Shown here in pieces: positions 28,616 to 37,192 of a stretch of DNA of 64,000 nucleotides. Each line of letters starts with the position of its first letter. Position 1 is the stretch's first letter. The DNA is from Tengunoibacter tsumagoiensis (lineage in GTDB: Bacteria; Chloroflexota; Ktedonobacteria; Ktedonobacterales; Ktedonobacteraceae), in the NCBI RefSeq assembly GCF_003967535.1, contig NZ_BIFR01000001.1, positions 1,231,493 to 1,295,492 on the forward strand. Reading direction: 5' to 3'. The notes below the pieces were generated by a model. It had not been told where the DNA came from, ran no database searches, and was given only the letters and a program-made list of their open reading frames with translations. The position numbers and the translations under genes were made by a program.

Positions 28616-30161
28616 GATCCTGGCAGTCCCTGTGGCCTCCGCTATTATGGAGGCTCAGCCCATTCTCCTGGCAATGCAGTTGCTGGTTCCTCATCTGTTT
28701 GGCCCTGACAGTCTTGTGCCAGATGCAGGCAGTGTTATTCTCCTGCTGCTTGGGCTCCATTGGTGGCAGATGGGAGTACAGGCCCTGCGCCAGCGGAGAG
28801 GCCCTTTAAAGCGCAATGGATTAGTTTCATCGCTGTCTGGTCTATTTCTCGCAGCTGTGATCATAGCTTTGACCCATGTATGGCATTTAGACAATACCCC
28901 GTTACTGTTTCTCTTTATCGGTCTGCTCATCTGGTCCTGGAAGCGTAGCGAGGATCGGGTGCGTGAAGGGTTATCTTCGGAACCACTGATTATGGTCTTT
29001 AAGATCGGCTTCTGTGTGCTCTTGCTGGTAATGGGGTTTGCGCTATTGCAGATCTGGGATAATGCCCTCGAGATAGCTCTGGCGAGGGCCCTCCCTCTCT
29101 TCTTCCTGTCTGGTTTGATTGCTCTTTCATTTACTACAATCGGTAAGATCCAGAAAGAGCAGGCGCAGCATATGGTTGAAGGAGGGAAGCGTCAGGACGT
29201 TACTGGAAGCTGGGTTACTGGTATGACCCTGGTGTGGGTTGCGGTTGTGCTGGCTGCAATAGGGTTGGAGGCGATTCCCTTAGATTCAACAGCGGCTCTG
29301 TTGCAACCCGTCTGGTGGGCTCTGGGGCAACTGGCAATTGGCCTGCTCTATGTGCTTGGTTTTTTGATTAATGGTGCATTGTATGGAATTGGTATCTTCC
29401 TTCTGCTAGGATCGACCATCTATACCTTTTTCTTTCCTGGCTCGTCCAGTACACAGACAAAACAAGAGGGAGTGGTAGAGACAAAGCTGGATCTTACCAA
29501 ATTAGCGCAGTCCTCAAATGGTCATCAACCACTTCTCCTCTGGCAGATTATCGTTGCTATTCTGATTGTGCTCGCGGTTGTACTCATCGCAATGACTCTC
29601 AAGAAGCGTTTACGCAAGGACTCGGTCGTTGTGGAGTCTGAGGAAGAGGAAGTACGTGAGCAATTAGATCGAGCGGCAATTCTACGTCAGCGCCGTCAGG
29701 AACAGAAGCAAGGAAATAATGATAGTCTGGAGTTAGTGGCTCTAACGCCTGGTTCAGCTCGTGCGAGATACAGAGATTTTCTGCTTTCAATGGCGAGCAA
29801 AGGGAGTGACCTTGTGCGACAAGAGCATGAAACCCCGACCGAATACCAGAAACGTATCCTGACGCTAGCCCATAGCTCTTCAAGAGCAAAGGACGGAACA
29901 TCTCCTTCTGATGCAGAGATCTTGAGTGAGCTAACCGAAGCCTATGCTCGAGAGCGCTATGGCGGAAAGTACCTGGACAATGAGCGCCAGCATTACCTGA
30001 CTACATGGTTGCCACAGTTGATGAGGCATCTCATGGAGACCGTGAGGTCGGTCACGCTTCCAGGTCAGGATACACCTGGTACACCAGGTCAAAGTATAGC
30101 CCATACAACGGGAAAGGCTCCAGCGCGGCCTACACGCCGTTCGGGCTGGGAAGATTATTAG
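28539..30161 (+). CDS. Multi-span membrane protein with DUF4129 domain
   Basis: A 540-residue membrane protein with about ten predicted spans in two blocks (about 15-190 and 220-370), then a C-terminal cytoplasmic part carrying a DUF4129-type region (FLLSMASKGSDLVRQEHETP, and ILSELTEAYARERYG). Genes for MoxR, DUF58 and transglutaminase/DUF4129 proteins form a common envelope-related operon; no transglutaminase core is visible here. ATG 28539 follows AAAGGAG and lies inside the preceding gene; the frame is open farther upstream but without a site. Confidence 0.87.
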   Translation: MNSSTPLGQEKERTSVRALLASNWIEILAVPVASAIMEAQPILLAMQLLVPHLFGPDSLVPDAGSVILLLLGLHWWQMGVQALRQRRGPLKRNGLVSSLSGLFLAAVIIALTHVWHLDNTPLLFLFIGLLIWSWKRSEDRVREGLSSEPLIMVFKIGFCVLLLVMGFALLQIWDNALEIALARALPLFFLSGLIALSFTTIGKIQKEQAQHMVEGGKRQDVTGSWVTGMTLVWVAVVLAAIGLEAIPLDSTAALLQPVWWALGQLAIGLLYVLGFLINGALYGIGIFLLLGSTIYTFFFPGSSSTQTKQEGVVETKLDLTKLAQSSNGHQPLLLWQIIVAILIVLAVVLIAMTLKKRLRKDSVVVESEEEEVREQLDRAAILRQRRQEQKQGNNDSLELVALTPGSARARYRDFLLSMASKGSDLVRQEHETPTEYQKRILTLAHSSSRAKDGTSPSDAEILSELTEAYARERYGGKYLDNERQHYLTTWLPQLMRHLMETVRSVTLPGQDTPGTPGQSIAHTTGKAPARPTRRSGWEDY

Positions 30162-30229
30162 GAGAGCATAGAGATCAGACAGCTCAGATCAGCTATGGAG
30201 TGAGAGGTTACACGGCATACAGCGAGGCG

Positions 30230-30481
30230 CTACGAGGCTTTTTTCTTTCGTCTGATCGAAGACGTTTTACCAAACGCGGCTGGTACATTGGTCTCTTCTG
30301 GGAGATCCTGATCGGTATGTTTATGAGCGGAGCAGCGATTATACTCCTCAACGGCAAGCATATATGAGGAGTACAAGCGCTCTAATTGGAGGAGAGTTGC
30401 CCCCTGTTGCTCTGCTTTGATCAGATCGGACCATTTCTGCTGCATCCGCTGTGCAGCGGATGCAAGCTCATTGGTAGTCAT
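30230..30481 (-). CDS. Small helical protein downstream of the Rad52-like gene
   Basis: An 83-residue protein starting MTTNELASAAQRMQQKWSDL, probably all helical (heptad-like Leu/Ala), ending in a basic tail RRKKKAS. The start ATG 30481 lies just after AAGGATG; ATG 30493 is an alternative. It begins about 25 bases after the Rad52-like stop and so is probably in its operon. No family was recognised. The reading frame is real in context, but I cannot exclude a spurious one. Confidence 0.5.
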   Translation of the reverse strand: MTTNELASAAQRMQQKWSDLIKAEQQGATLLQLERLYSSYMLAVEEYNRCSAHKHTDQDLPEETNVPAAFGKTSSIRRKKKAS

Positions 30482-30505
30482 AGCATTCTTCATCCTTAGA
30501 CTGAT

Positions 30506-31294
30506 CTAAGAAGCTTTACTGTTCTGTTTGGCTTCCTTATACTCAGCTGTTAACTGCTGGATGACCTTCTTGGCTGCCACAAAGCTGAGCTTTGGCAGAT
30601 TTTCAGGCTCAGGTTTGTTCAGATAGTCGGATAATTTACGAATACTCGAGAGCTGCTGCTCAAGAATACTCCCTTCGGCCTCGCTATCCGCGGATGAAGG
30701 TTGCTTCGATGAATGAGGCGCGGAACTATGTGTATTGTCCTGGACCGATGCAGTTGGACGCGCTGCCACAAAGGTTTCATGGCTCTGGCTATTTCGATTG
30801 TTCATAGCTGACTGACGTTCCACAGGGGCATCAACGATGCGATGGGCCTCGTTCATCTCTGGTGCAAACTGTGTGCCATAGCCAAGTGCTGCCAGGGCGC
30901 GCCCAATAGCTCCAGTCTCAGCTTTTTCAACATAGTCGCCGAAGCTGGCAGCATTCTCTGATTTTGTGCCTGTTGCGCGGCCACCCTTGCCATCGGTAAC
31001 GATAGCGCGGAAGCGAGCGTACCCTCTGGCGTGTTTAATAACCTTCTCGCTGCGGCGCTTCTCAGCATTCCAGACAAAGGTCTCTTCTTCTACCTCTCGG
31101 TCTAGATCGACGACCACTTCCTCTGTATCGATTGTCCCCTCGGGACATTGTTCGCGGAACCAAACGAGTCGCCACTGAACTGGCAGATAATCTTTGGAAC
31201 CCTCACGACTCTTCAATTGGACAAGGTGCTCATTAGGATTGAATGAACGAGTGTATGACTCCTCACGATCCTGTGCAGTATTCTGTTCGACCAT
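30506..31294 (-). CDS. Rad52/ERF-like single-strand annealing protein
   Basis: A 262-residue protein. Residues 12-150 carry a Rad52/ERF/DdrA-like core: LPVQWRLVWFREQCPEG, YARFRAIVTDGKGGRATG and SFGDYVEKAETGAIGRALAA, the last a hallmark of ERF/DdrA proteins. The C-terminal half is Ser/Pro-rich with a basic helical end (KLSFVAAKKVIQQLTAEYKE). Such proteins anneal complementary single strands. ATG 31294 follows GAAGGAGCAG. The promoter is described separately; it carries SOS-like half sites, fitting a DNA-repair function. Confidence 0.8.
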   Translation of the reverse strand: MVEQNTAQDREESYTRSFNPNEHLVQLKSREGSKDYLPVQWRLVWFREQCPEGTIDTEEVVVDLDREVEEETFVWNAEKRRSEKVIKHARGYARFRAIVTDGKGGRATGTKSENAASFGDYVEKAETGAIGRALAALGYGTQFAPEMNEAHRIVDAPVERQSAMNNRNSQSHETFVAARPTASVQDNTHSSAPHSSKQPSSADSEAEGSILEQQLSSIRKLSDYLNKPEPENLPKLSFVAAKKVIQQLTAEYKEAKQNSKAS

Positions 31295-31315
31295 CGTCTG
31301 CTCCTTCGAAAATTT

Positions 31316-31363
31316 GTTCTAAATCTGTTCTCGTATTATAGAACGAGTGCTCTCAACTGTCAA
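31316..31363 (-). promoter_or_regulatory. Consensus promoter with LexA-like GTTC half sites
   Basis: On the minus strand TTGACA (31363-31358) and TATAAT (31340-31335) are separated by exactly 17 bases. GTTC sites at 31316-31319 and 31327-31330 (plus) are spaced by 7 bases, the GTTC-N7-GTTC form of alphaproteobacterial LexA boxes; a GTTC...GAAC pair (31327-31344) flanks the -10. Binding by a LexA-type repressor is inferred. Confidence 0.75.
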
Positions 31364-31467
31364 GGCAGGTACATACTTCTATTCTTTTTGGTTGCTTAAA
31401 AATGGGAAGTCTGGTTGTTGAGAGAGGTGGCTCCAGGTATGTGGCACAAGACAAGACGAAAAAAGGA

Positions 31468-31496
31468 TTGACTTTTTGGCTTGAATCAGGTATAGT
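31468..31496 (+). promoter_or_regulatory. Promoter of tRNA-Asn
   Basis: TTGACT (31468-31473) and TATAGT (31491-31496) with a 17-base spacer; transcription would start about 15 bases before the tRNA. Confidence 0.75.
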
Positions 31497-31520
31497 TTAT
31501 TCAATGATGAGCAAAAACCT

Positions 31521-31592
31521 TCCTCGATAGCTCAACGGTAGAGCAATCGGCTGTTAACCGATTGGTTACAGGTTCGAATCCTGTTCGAGGAG
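31521..31592 (+). tRNA. tRNA-Asn (anticodon GTT)
   Basis: The acceptor arms TCCTCGA and TCGAGGA pair fully. The D arm, the anticodon arm ATCGG-CTGTTAA-CCGAT with anticodon GTT, and the T arm ACAGG-TTCGAAT-CCTGT are all present. The 3' CCA is not encoded (the gene is followed by CCC). Confidence 0.97.
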
Positions 31593-31597
31593 CCCTT

Positions 31598-31632
31598 AGA
31601 GGACCACCAGCAAAGGCGGTCCTCTTTTTTTA
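31598..31632 (+). terminator. Intrinsic terminator of tRNA-Asn
   Basis: AGAGGACC (31598-31605) and GGTCCTCT (31618-31625) form an 8-bp stem followed by seven T. It ends the tRNA transcript, five bases after the tRNA. Confidence 0.9.
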
Positions 31633-31752
31633 CGGGTAGCTCTTGCTGTCAGGCCCTGGTTGATGCTGGTTTTCACTATCAGGCTGGTTGGTATCCAGGC
31701 TGAGGTGTTGCCAGGAATGGCGTTGCGATTGTGCATTGCGAAGGAGACGATT

Positions 31753-32610
31753 GTGAGCGAGGTTGAACATGTGTTGCCATGCCGCAATAAATTAGGAGAA
31801 GGCCCGATCTGGAGTGAAGATGAGCAGGCCCTCTATTGGGTTGACATCCTTAATCACACCTACAGCCGTTTTGATCCTATTTCGGATAAGCAAGACACTA
31901 CTAAGGTTGGGATTGCGATTGGAGTGATGGCTTTTCGTCAAGCGGGTGGTCTGATTATGGCAACGAAAGAGGGCTTTGCGTATTGGGATAAGGCCCAGAA
32001 GAAGTTGGATTACCTGGCGCGGCCACTGGGTGATGATCCAACCATGCGCTTCAATGATGGTGCTGTTGATTGTAAGGGCCGCTTCTGGGCTGGTTCGATG
32101 GGGAATGGGCCTGTAGGGATTCTCTATCGCCTCGATCCTGATGGCTCGCTACACGAGATGCTGCATGGTGTTTCGATTGCCAATGGCATTGGCTGGAGCC
32201 CGGATAATACAATCATGTATTTTACGGATACACCTTTAAAAAAGATTTTTGCCTTTGATTTTGATGCTGAGACCGGGTCTATCTCGCATCAACGTGTCTT
32301 TGTCGACTCCACATCTGAGGATGGGGTCCCTGATGGCTTAGCTGTTGATAGCCAGGGATATATCTGGAGCGCTCGCTGGGATGGCTCTCGTATTACTCGT
32401 TATGCTCCCAACGGAGGGATTGAGCGGGTGATTACCATGCCTGTTCTCCGTCCGACCAGTTGTGTATTTGGCGGGCGCAACCTGGATGAGCTTTATATTA
32501 CTTCAGCGCAGACTGAGGATCAGGATCGTCGTAATTTTCCTCTCTCTGGAGATCTTTTCCGTCTTAAAACTGGTATTCGCGGCCTGCCTGCATATAAATT
32601 TGGAGCTTAA
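31753..32610 (+). CDS. SMP-30/gluconolactonase family protein
   Basis: A 285-residue SMP-30/regucalcin-type beta-propeller. Members hydrolyse sugar lactones and bind a divalent metal. LGEGPIWSEDEQALYWVDI holds the first metal ligand Glu; MRFNDGAVDCKGRFWAGSMG, NGIGWSPDN and PDGLAVDSQGYIWSARW hold the further Asn and Asp ligands. I chose GTG 31753, preceded by AAGGAG at six bases spacing. The frame is open from 31660, but that would overrun the terminator of the tRNA less plausibly. It leads a plus-strand run of sugar-acid-related genes. Confidence 0.9.
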   Translation: MSEVEHVLPCRNKLGEGPIWSEDEQALYWVDILNHTYSRFDPISDKQDTTKVGIAIGVMAFRQAGGLIMATKEGFAYWDKAQKKLDYLARPLGDDPTMRFNDGAVDCKGRFWAGSMGNGPVGILYRLDPDGSLHEMLHGVSIANGIGWSPDNTIMYFTDTPLKKIFAFDFDAETGSISHQRVFVDSTSEDGVPDGLAVDSQGYIWSARWDGSRITRYAPNGGIERVITMPVLRPTSCVFGGRNLDELYITSAQTEDQDRRNFPLSGDLFRLKTGIRGLPAYKFGA

Positions 32611-32745
32611 TGGGGACGTACATTCAGGGTATAGTGTTCTATGTAGCGAACTCTTCTGAAAATACAGGTTTCATACTGGGTGGTGAAACCCTTTCATGAA
32701 CGTCTACTCTTGATTCCTCTCAATGAGCATGGAAGGAGCCTGACA

Positions 32746-34020
32746 ATGCTGGTATCTATTCCTTATGGAAGCACAACACGAGTGATTTCTGTCCCTGAGG
32801 ATGCAGTCGTTTTCCATTCGCAGCCAGTGCCTCCACTGGCAGATGAGCGGCATGCATTTCAGCTGGCATTGCGTGAACCGATTGCGAGTGCGGCGCTGGC
32901 TTCACGTGTGCGAGCACAGGATCGAGTTGCCATCGTTATTTCAGATATTACACGCCCAACCCCAAACGAGCGTATCGTGCCCTGGCTATTGGAGGAGCTT
33001 GCTCATGTACCACGTTCACAGATCGTTATTCTCAATGGAACGGGTTCCCATCGAGCCAATACACGGGCAGAACTGATCCAGATGTTGGGTGAAGAGATTG
33101 TTGATACAGTTGAGATTGTCAATCATGATGCCTTTGCCAGACAGACGCTTAGCTATCAGGGCCAGACACCGGCGGGTGTACCTGTATGGGTGAATCGTCG
33201 TTATGTTGAGTCTGATTTTACGATCGTAACTGGTTTTATTGAGCCGCATTTCTTTGCAGGCTTTTCAGGTGGCCCCAAAGGGATCTTACCGGGGTTGGCT
33301 GGGATTGAGACCATTCAGGCATTGCATAGTGCGGCCCTGATCGGAGATAGTCATGCTACCTGGGCGCTTCTGGAGAATAATCCAGTGCAGCAGAATATCC
33401 GGGAGGCAGTTAGCCTTTGTCCGCCAGATTTTTTGGTCAATGTCACTCTGGATCAGGAGCGCCATATCACGAATATTTTTGCAGGCGACTATCTGGCGGC
33501 GCATGCGCGAGGATGTGAAGCAGTGGCAAAATTGTCCACCCGGGCAGTTGAAGCTCCCTTTGATATTGTGATTACAAGCAACAACGGCTATCCACTGGAT
33601 CAGAACCTCTATCAGACGGTGAAGGGAATGACGGCGGCGGCTCAGATTGTTCGCCCGGGTGGAGCGATTGTGGCAGTCGCTGAATGTCGAGATGGTCTGC
33701 CCGAACATGGTAATTTTAAGGCCCTCCTTCAGATGCGTCCGACACCAGCCGCACTCCTTGAGATGATTACAGCTCCAGCTTTTCGGATGAACGATCAATG
33801 GCAGGTGCAGAAGCAGGCTCTGGTCCAGCTGCAAGCCGATGTATACCTTCACTCAAGCCTCACTGATGACGTAGTAAGAGCGGCACAATTATTGCCAGCT
33901 ACGGACCTCTCAGCCACACTTGAGCAATTATTCCAGAAATATGGACCTCATGCGCGTATTGCAGTACTGCCAGAAGGCCCGGTTATGGTACCTTATCTCT
34001 TGAAGGCTTTGCCAGTGTAA
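32746..34020 (+). CDS. larA: LarA-like nickel-pincer racemase (DUF2088)
   Basis: A 424-residue LarA-family protein; the founding member interconverts D- and L-lactate using a nickel-pincer nucleotide made by LarB, LarC and LarE. The cofactor-binding pattern is intact: EPHFFAGFSGGPKGILPG followed by QALHS. His, Lys ten residues later and His sixteen after that match the spacing of H174, K184 and H200 in Lactobacillus plantarum LarA. GTGSHR fits the catalytic His region. No larB, larC or larE gene is here. Many homologues racemise other 2-hydroxyacids, so the substrate is open. ATG 32746 follows GGAAGGAG. Confidence 0.88.
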   Translation: MLVSIPYGSTTRVISVPEDAVVFHSQPVPPLADERHAFQLALREPIASAALASRVRAQDRVAIVISDITRPTPNERIVPWLLEELAHVPRSQIVILNGTGSHRANTRAELIQMLGEEIVDTVEIVNHDAFARQTLSYQGQTPAGVPVWVNRRYVESDFTIVTGFIEPHFFAGFSGGPKGILPGLAGIETIQALHSAALIGDSHATWALLENNPVQQNIREAVSLCPPDFLVNVTLDQERHITNIFAGDYLAAHARGCEAVAKLSTRAVEAPFDIVITSNNGYPLDQNLYQTVKGMTAAAQIVRPGGAIVAVAECRDGLPEHGNFKALLQMRPTPAALLEMITAPAFRMNDQWQVQKQALVQLQADVYLHSSLTDDVVRAAQLLPATDLSATLEQLFQKYGPHARIAVLPEGPVMVPYLLKALPV

Positions 34021-34172
34021 GAGCAGGCACCTTCTTCATCATGGGGTTTTCAGGCTAATGCTCGTAAGAGCTTTTCAAAGATGCTACGCTACGTGTTACA
34101 CTGGAACATATGGCCTGATTACTGCTAATGCCTGTTGGCTGTTGAAAGTTTGTGCTTGAGGAGATCTCGTGT

Positions 34173-35204
34173 ATGTTGCCATGGTCAAGTCCGTTGCAGG
34201 GGCGCTTTGAAGAACATGTATTTGAAAGCGAAGTCTTGAAAGGGAATGCGCTCAGTGATCCCTATCAGCGTCCGCTCTGGGTCTATCTGCCACCCGGCTA
34301 TGATGATGAGCCAGAGCGTCGTTATGCAAGCATCTATATGATTCAGGGCCTGACAGGTCAGTTAGATATGTGGCGCAATCGTTCGGCCTTCCGCAGAAAT
34401 TTCCCAGAACTGGCCGATGAGCTCTTTGCCAGAAAAGAAGCCCCGCCCTGTATTATGGTCTGGGTTGACTGCTGGACAAGTTATGGGGGGAGCCAGTTTG
34501 TAGACTCGCCTGGAACTGGTCGCTACCATACCTATCTCTGTGATGAGATTGTGCCATGGATTGATGCCCATTATCGGACTGTACCAGCGGCTGCTCATCG
34601 TGGCATCGCTGGCAAATCGAGTGGCGGCTATGGGGCGATGATCACGCCCATGCTGCGCCCGGATCTGTGGGGAGGGCTGGCAACTCATGCAGGGGATGCC
34701 CTGTTTGAGATGTGTTATCTGCTGGATTTTCCCAGTTCAATTCGCACACTCAGAGATCGCTATAGCGGTTCATTTGAAAACTTCTGGCAGGAGTTTAAGA
34801 CGCGGCCAGCCTTCACCAAAAGTGGTGATGAGACCCTTCTCAACGATTGGTGTATGGCCGCCTGCTACTCAGCTGATCCTGATGGGACTGTACGGCTCCC
34901 CTATGATCCACGTACAGGCGTCCTTATTCCCGAAGTGTGGGAGCGCTGGCTGGCCTGGGACCCTGTACGTATGGTGCCTCAGCATGCTGAGATCCTGAGA
35001 AATATGAAGGCCATTTATATTGACGCCGGACGGCGAGATCAGTATTTCCTGGATGTGGGAGCCAACGCTTTCCGGGCTGCCCTGGAAAAGATTGGCGTTA
35101 CCGACCTGTTCTTTGAACTCTTTGACGGCACCCATTCAGGGATCGAATATCGCTATCCTCTCAGTCTTAAGTATCTGGCTGAGCGATTAAGTCCAACAAC
35201 ATAG
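34173..35204 (+). CDS. Alpha/beta hydrolase esterase (esterase D/enterochelin esterase-like)
   Basis: A 343-residue esterase of the Esterase (PF00756-type) family. The front half reads RPLWVYLPPGYDD and ASIYMIQGLTGQ. The nucleophile Ser lies in GIAGKSSGGYGAM. An acid candidate is in AIYIDAGRRDQYF and the catalytic His in FDGTHSG. No signal peptide is apparent, so it is probably cytoplasmic. The start ATG 34173 has GAGGAG nine bases upstream; a GTG at 34152 is less likely. It closes the SMP-30, LarA, esterase run and ends at a large hairpin. Confidence 0.88.
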   Translation: MLPWSSPLQGRFEEHVFESEVLKGNALSDPYQRPLWVYLPPGYDDEPERRYASIYMIQGLTGQLDMWRNRSAFRRNFPELADELFARKEAPPCIMVWVDCWTSYGGSQFVDSPGTGRYHTYLCDEIVPWIDAHYRTVPAAAHRGIAGKSSGGYGAMITPMLRPDLWGGLATHAGDALFEMCYLLDFPSSIRTLRDRYSGSFENFWQEFKTRPAFTKSGDETLLNDWCMAACYSADPDGTVRLPYDPRTGVLIPEVWERWLAWDPVRMVPQHAEILRNMKAIYIDAGRRDQYFLDVGANAFRAALEKIGVTDLFFELFDGTHSGIEYRYPLSLKYLAERLSPTT

Positions 35205-35222
35205 AGTATCTCGCGATCGTGG

Positions 35223-35282
35223 GACACGTGGGCTCGCCACTATTTGATCCAGTATTGTCAAATAGTGGCGAGCCCACGTGTC
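35223..35282. terminator. Long bidirectional hairpin
   Basis: Perfect 25-bp arms (35223-35247 and 35258-35282, starting GACACGTGGGCTCG) with a 10-base loop lie between the convergent esterase and SDR genes. It most likely terminates both. Confidence 0.85.
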
Positions 35283-35308
35283 AATAAGCCTTCAGATGAT
35301 ATCAGGCG

Positions 35309-36295
35309 TCAGGCCTGCCATCTGGCGAGCAGCTCGGCCTCACGAGCAGGTTTGAGGCTTGCGTGCTCACCCTGATCGGAAGGATACAACTGTTCCCAGG
35401 CCAGCGTATCGCGCAACGTAGCGGCCAGAGGGCGGAACGTCAGGCCCGACGCGAGAGCTTTATCGATGCGAGCGCTACTGAGATCCAGCCCAAGGGAGCG
35501 AGGGAGCCAGAGCGGAAGTTCAGACCAGGGCTCGACCTTTTCGTCCTCAAGAAAGCTCTCTTCCACCCAGATCAGCTCAGCCTGTGGATTGACCACTTGC
35601 TGGCACTGTTCAAGGACAGAACCAAGTGTCAGAGGATAGTCGGGGCCCACACCGATAAAGAGTCCAGTCACCTGCTTTTCAACGAGGCGAATATTCCATT
35701 CAGCGAGATCGCGCACATCAATAAACTGGATTGGCTGCTCCTTATAATTGGGAACCAGAACCTGTCCGCCTCGAGCCATACGCCGGGGCCAGTAAGAAAA
35801 ACGGTTCGTTGGATCGGCTGGTCCCACAATTAAGCCAGGTCGAATAATCAATGCGCGACCCGGAAAAGCCCGTTCGACAGCCTGTTCGCATAGAGCCTTG
35901 AGCGGCCCATATGTAGCCCCATTGACCTCTTCAATGGTGGGGTCCTCCATTGTAGCAGGAGGGAAACTCTCATCAAAATTGTGTAGCCCATCCTCCGCAA
36001 AGGCATTCACGCTAGAGATAAACGTGTAGTGTTGTGCTGCATTGGCGAGTGCATGAGCAGTCGCAGCAACGATGCGAGGGACATAGCCGCTTGTATCCAG
36101 GACAGCATCCCAGCTTCGGCCAGCCAATCGATCGAGATCAGTTGTACGATCCCCATAAATACTCTCAACCTGAGGAAACAGCTGTGGATTCGTCTTCCCA
36201 CGATGAAAGAGCGTCACCTCATGCCCACGAGCGAGCGCAGCCTCAACCAGATGGCGTCCCAAAAATTTTGTGCCACCAAGTACTAAAAATTTCAT
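35309..36295 (-). CDS. NAD-dependent epimerase/dehydratase (extended SDR)
   Basis: A 328-residue extended short-chain dehydrogenase. The N-terminal nucleotide motif is LVLGGTKFLGRHLVEAAL, and Tyr and Lys are in ATYGPLKALCEQ. FIDVRDLAEW and FIGVGPDYPLTLG follow. The group acts on NAD(P)-bound sugars or related substrates. Close members include isoflavone reductase-like and mRNA-binding-like proteins, so the substrate is unknown. ATG 36295 follows AAGAGGGG. It is monocistronic, back-to-back with the TetR unit. Confidence 0.87.
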   Translation of the reverse strand: MKFLVLGGTKFLGRHLVEAALARGHEVTLFHRGKTNPQLFPQVESIYGDRTTDLDRLAGRSWDAVLDTSGYVPRIVAATAHALANAAQHYTFISSVNAFAEDGLHNFDESFPPATMEDPTIEEVNGATYGPLKALCEQAVERAFPGRALIIRPGLIVGPADPTNRFSYWPRRMARGGQVLVPNYKEQPIQFIDVRDLAEWNIRLVEKQVTGLFIGVGPDYPLTLGSVLEQCQQVVNPQAELIWVEESFLEDEKVEPWSELPLWLPRSLGLDLSSARIDKALASGLTFRPLAATLRDTLAWEQLYPSDQGEHASLKPAREAELLARWQA

Positions 36296-36432
36296 ATCGT
36301 TATCCCCTCTTACTGCTAATAATCTTCTGCATTCATCGTATCTGGTAGAGACAGAAAAGGCTAGCCTTATACTATGCTAGCAGCATAGGTAGCTTGCAGA
36401 TCCTGGTCTGAAACCTTCCACTTCCCCCACCC

Positions 36433-36477
36433 TTGACAACTGACCATGGGTCAATTATAATTGACCCATGGTCAGTT
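36433..36477 (+). promoter_or_regulatory. Consensus promoter on a 40-bp perfect palindrome (TetR operator)
   Basis: TTGACA (36433-36438), a 17-base spacer and TATAAT (36456-36461) form an ideal promoter. The 40 bases 36438-36477 are a perfect palindrome with no central gap; each half holds TGACC-N3-GGTCA, itself symmetric. The tetR gene starts at 36520. Autorepression by that protein is very likely. Confidence 0.9.
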
Positions 36478-36519
36478 AATTGAAAATGAGTAAGTAATAG
36501 GAGAGTCGAGGAGGATTGC

Positions 36520-37191
36520 ATGGAAAAAGGGAGGCGAGCGATTGATGATGAGCAGAAAGAGGTGCGGCGACAAACGATCTTAGATACAGCCTGGCAGCTT
36601 TATCAGCAACACTCTTATGAGACCTTAACCATAGCTGATGTCGCCCAGGCAACCGGGTTGGCAAAAGGAACCATCTTTCTCTATTTCAAGACCAAAGAGG
36701 CTCTGTTCCTTGTGGTCGTAGAGCAGCAATTGGAGTCCTGGTTTTTTGAAGTCAATGGAGTATTAGAGAGTCTGGCTGGTCGAGCAACGATCCCACAGAT
36801 TGCAGCCCTCTTTAACGACTCATTGGGGAAACGTCCAGCTTTAACACGTTTACTTGCCATTCTGCACACCTTATTAGAGCAGAACATTGATGAGAGCGCT
36901 GCGCGGCAATTCAAGCGCATGCTCAAAGAACATTTTCTTCAGACTGGGAACTGGTTAGAGAAAAGCCTGCCTTTTCTAGGGCTCGGGCAGGGAGCGCATT
37001 GCCTCTTGCAATGTTATGCCCTTGTCATTGGTTTCTGGCATCTGACCGATGCAGCCCCGATTGTAAGACGGGTACTGCAAGAAGAAGAATTTCAGATGTT
37101 TGCATTGGACTTTGCGAGAGAATTTCCTTTGGCAATGCAAAGCTTATTGTATGGATTAGAGCACGAGGCTCATCTTAAAAAGGAGGTATAG
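36520..37191 (+). CDS. TetR family regulator
   Basis: A 223-residue TetR repressor. The helix-turn-helix is at about 17-65, with TIADVAQATGLAKGTIFLYF. The C-terminal ligand domain is hydrophobic and variable. ATG 36520 follows GGAGG. Its promoter lies on a perfect palindrome upstream, so it almost surely controls itself and the following SDR gene, which starts two bases after the stop. The effector is likely to be a substrate of that enzyme. Confidence 0.95.
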   Translation: MEKGRRAIDDEQKEVRRQTILDTAWQLYQQHSYETLTIADVAQATGLAKGTIFLYFKTKEALFLVVVEQQLESWFFEVNGVLESLAGRATIPQIAALFNDSLGKRPALTRLLAILHTLLEQNIDESAARQFKRMLKEHFLQTGNWLEKSLPFLGLGQGAHCLLQCYALVIGFWHLTDAAPIVRRVLQEEEFQMFALDFAREFPLAMQSLLYGLEHEAHLKKEV

Positions 37192-37192
37192 A

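Noticed and set aside
30005..30367. A 120-codon plus-strand frame over the end of the DUF4129 gene
   Set aside because: It overlaps a real gene on the same strand in another frame and the small minus-strand gene, with no binding site.
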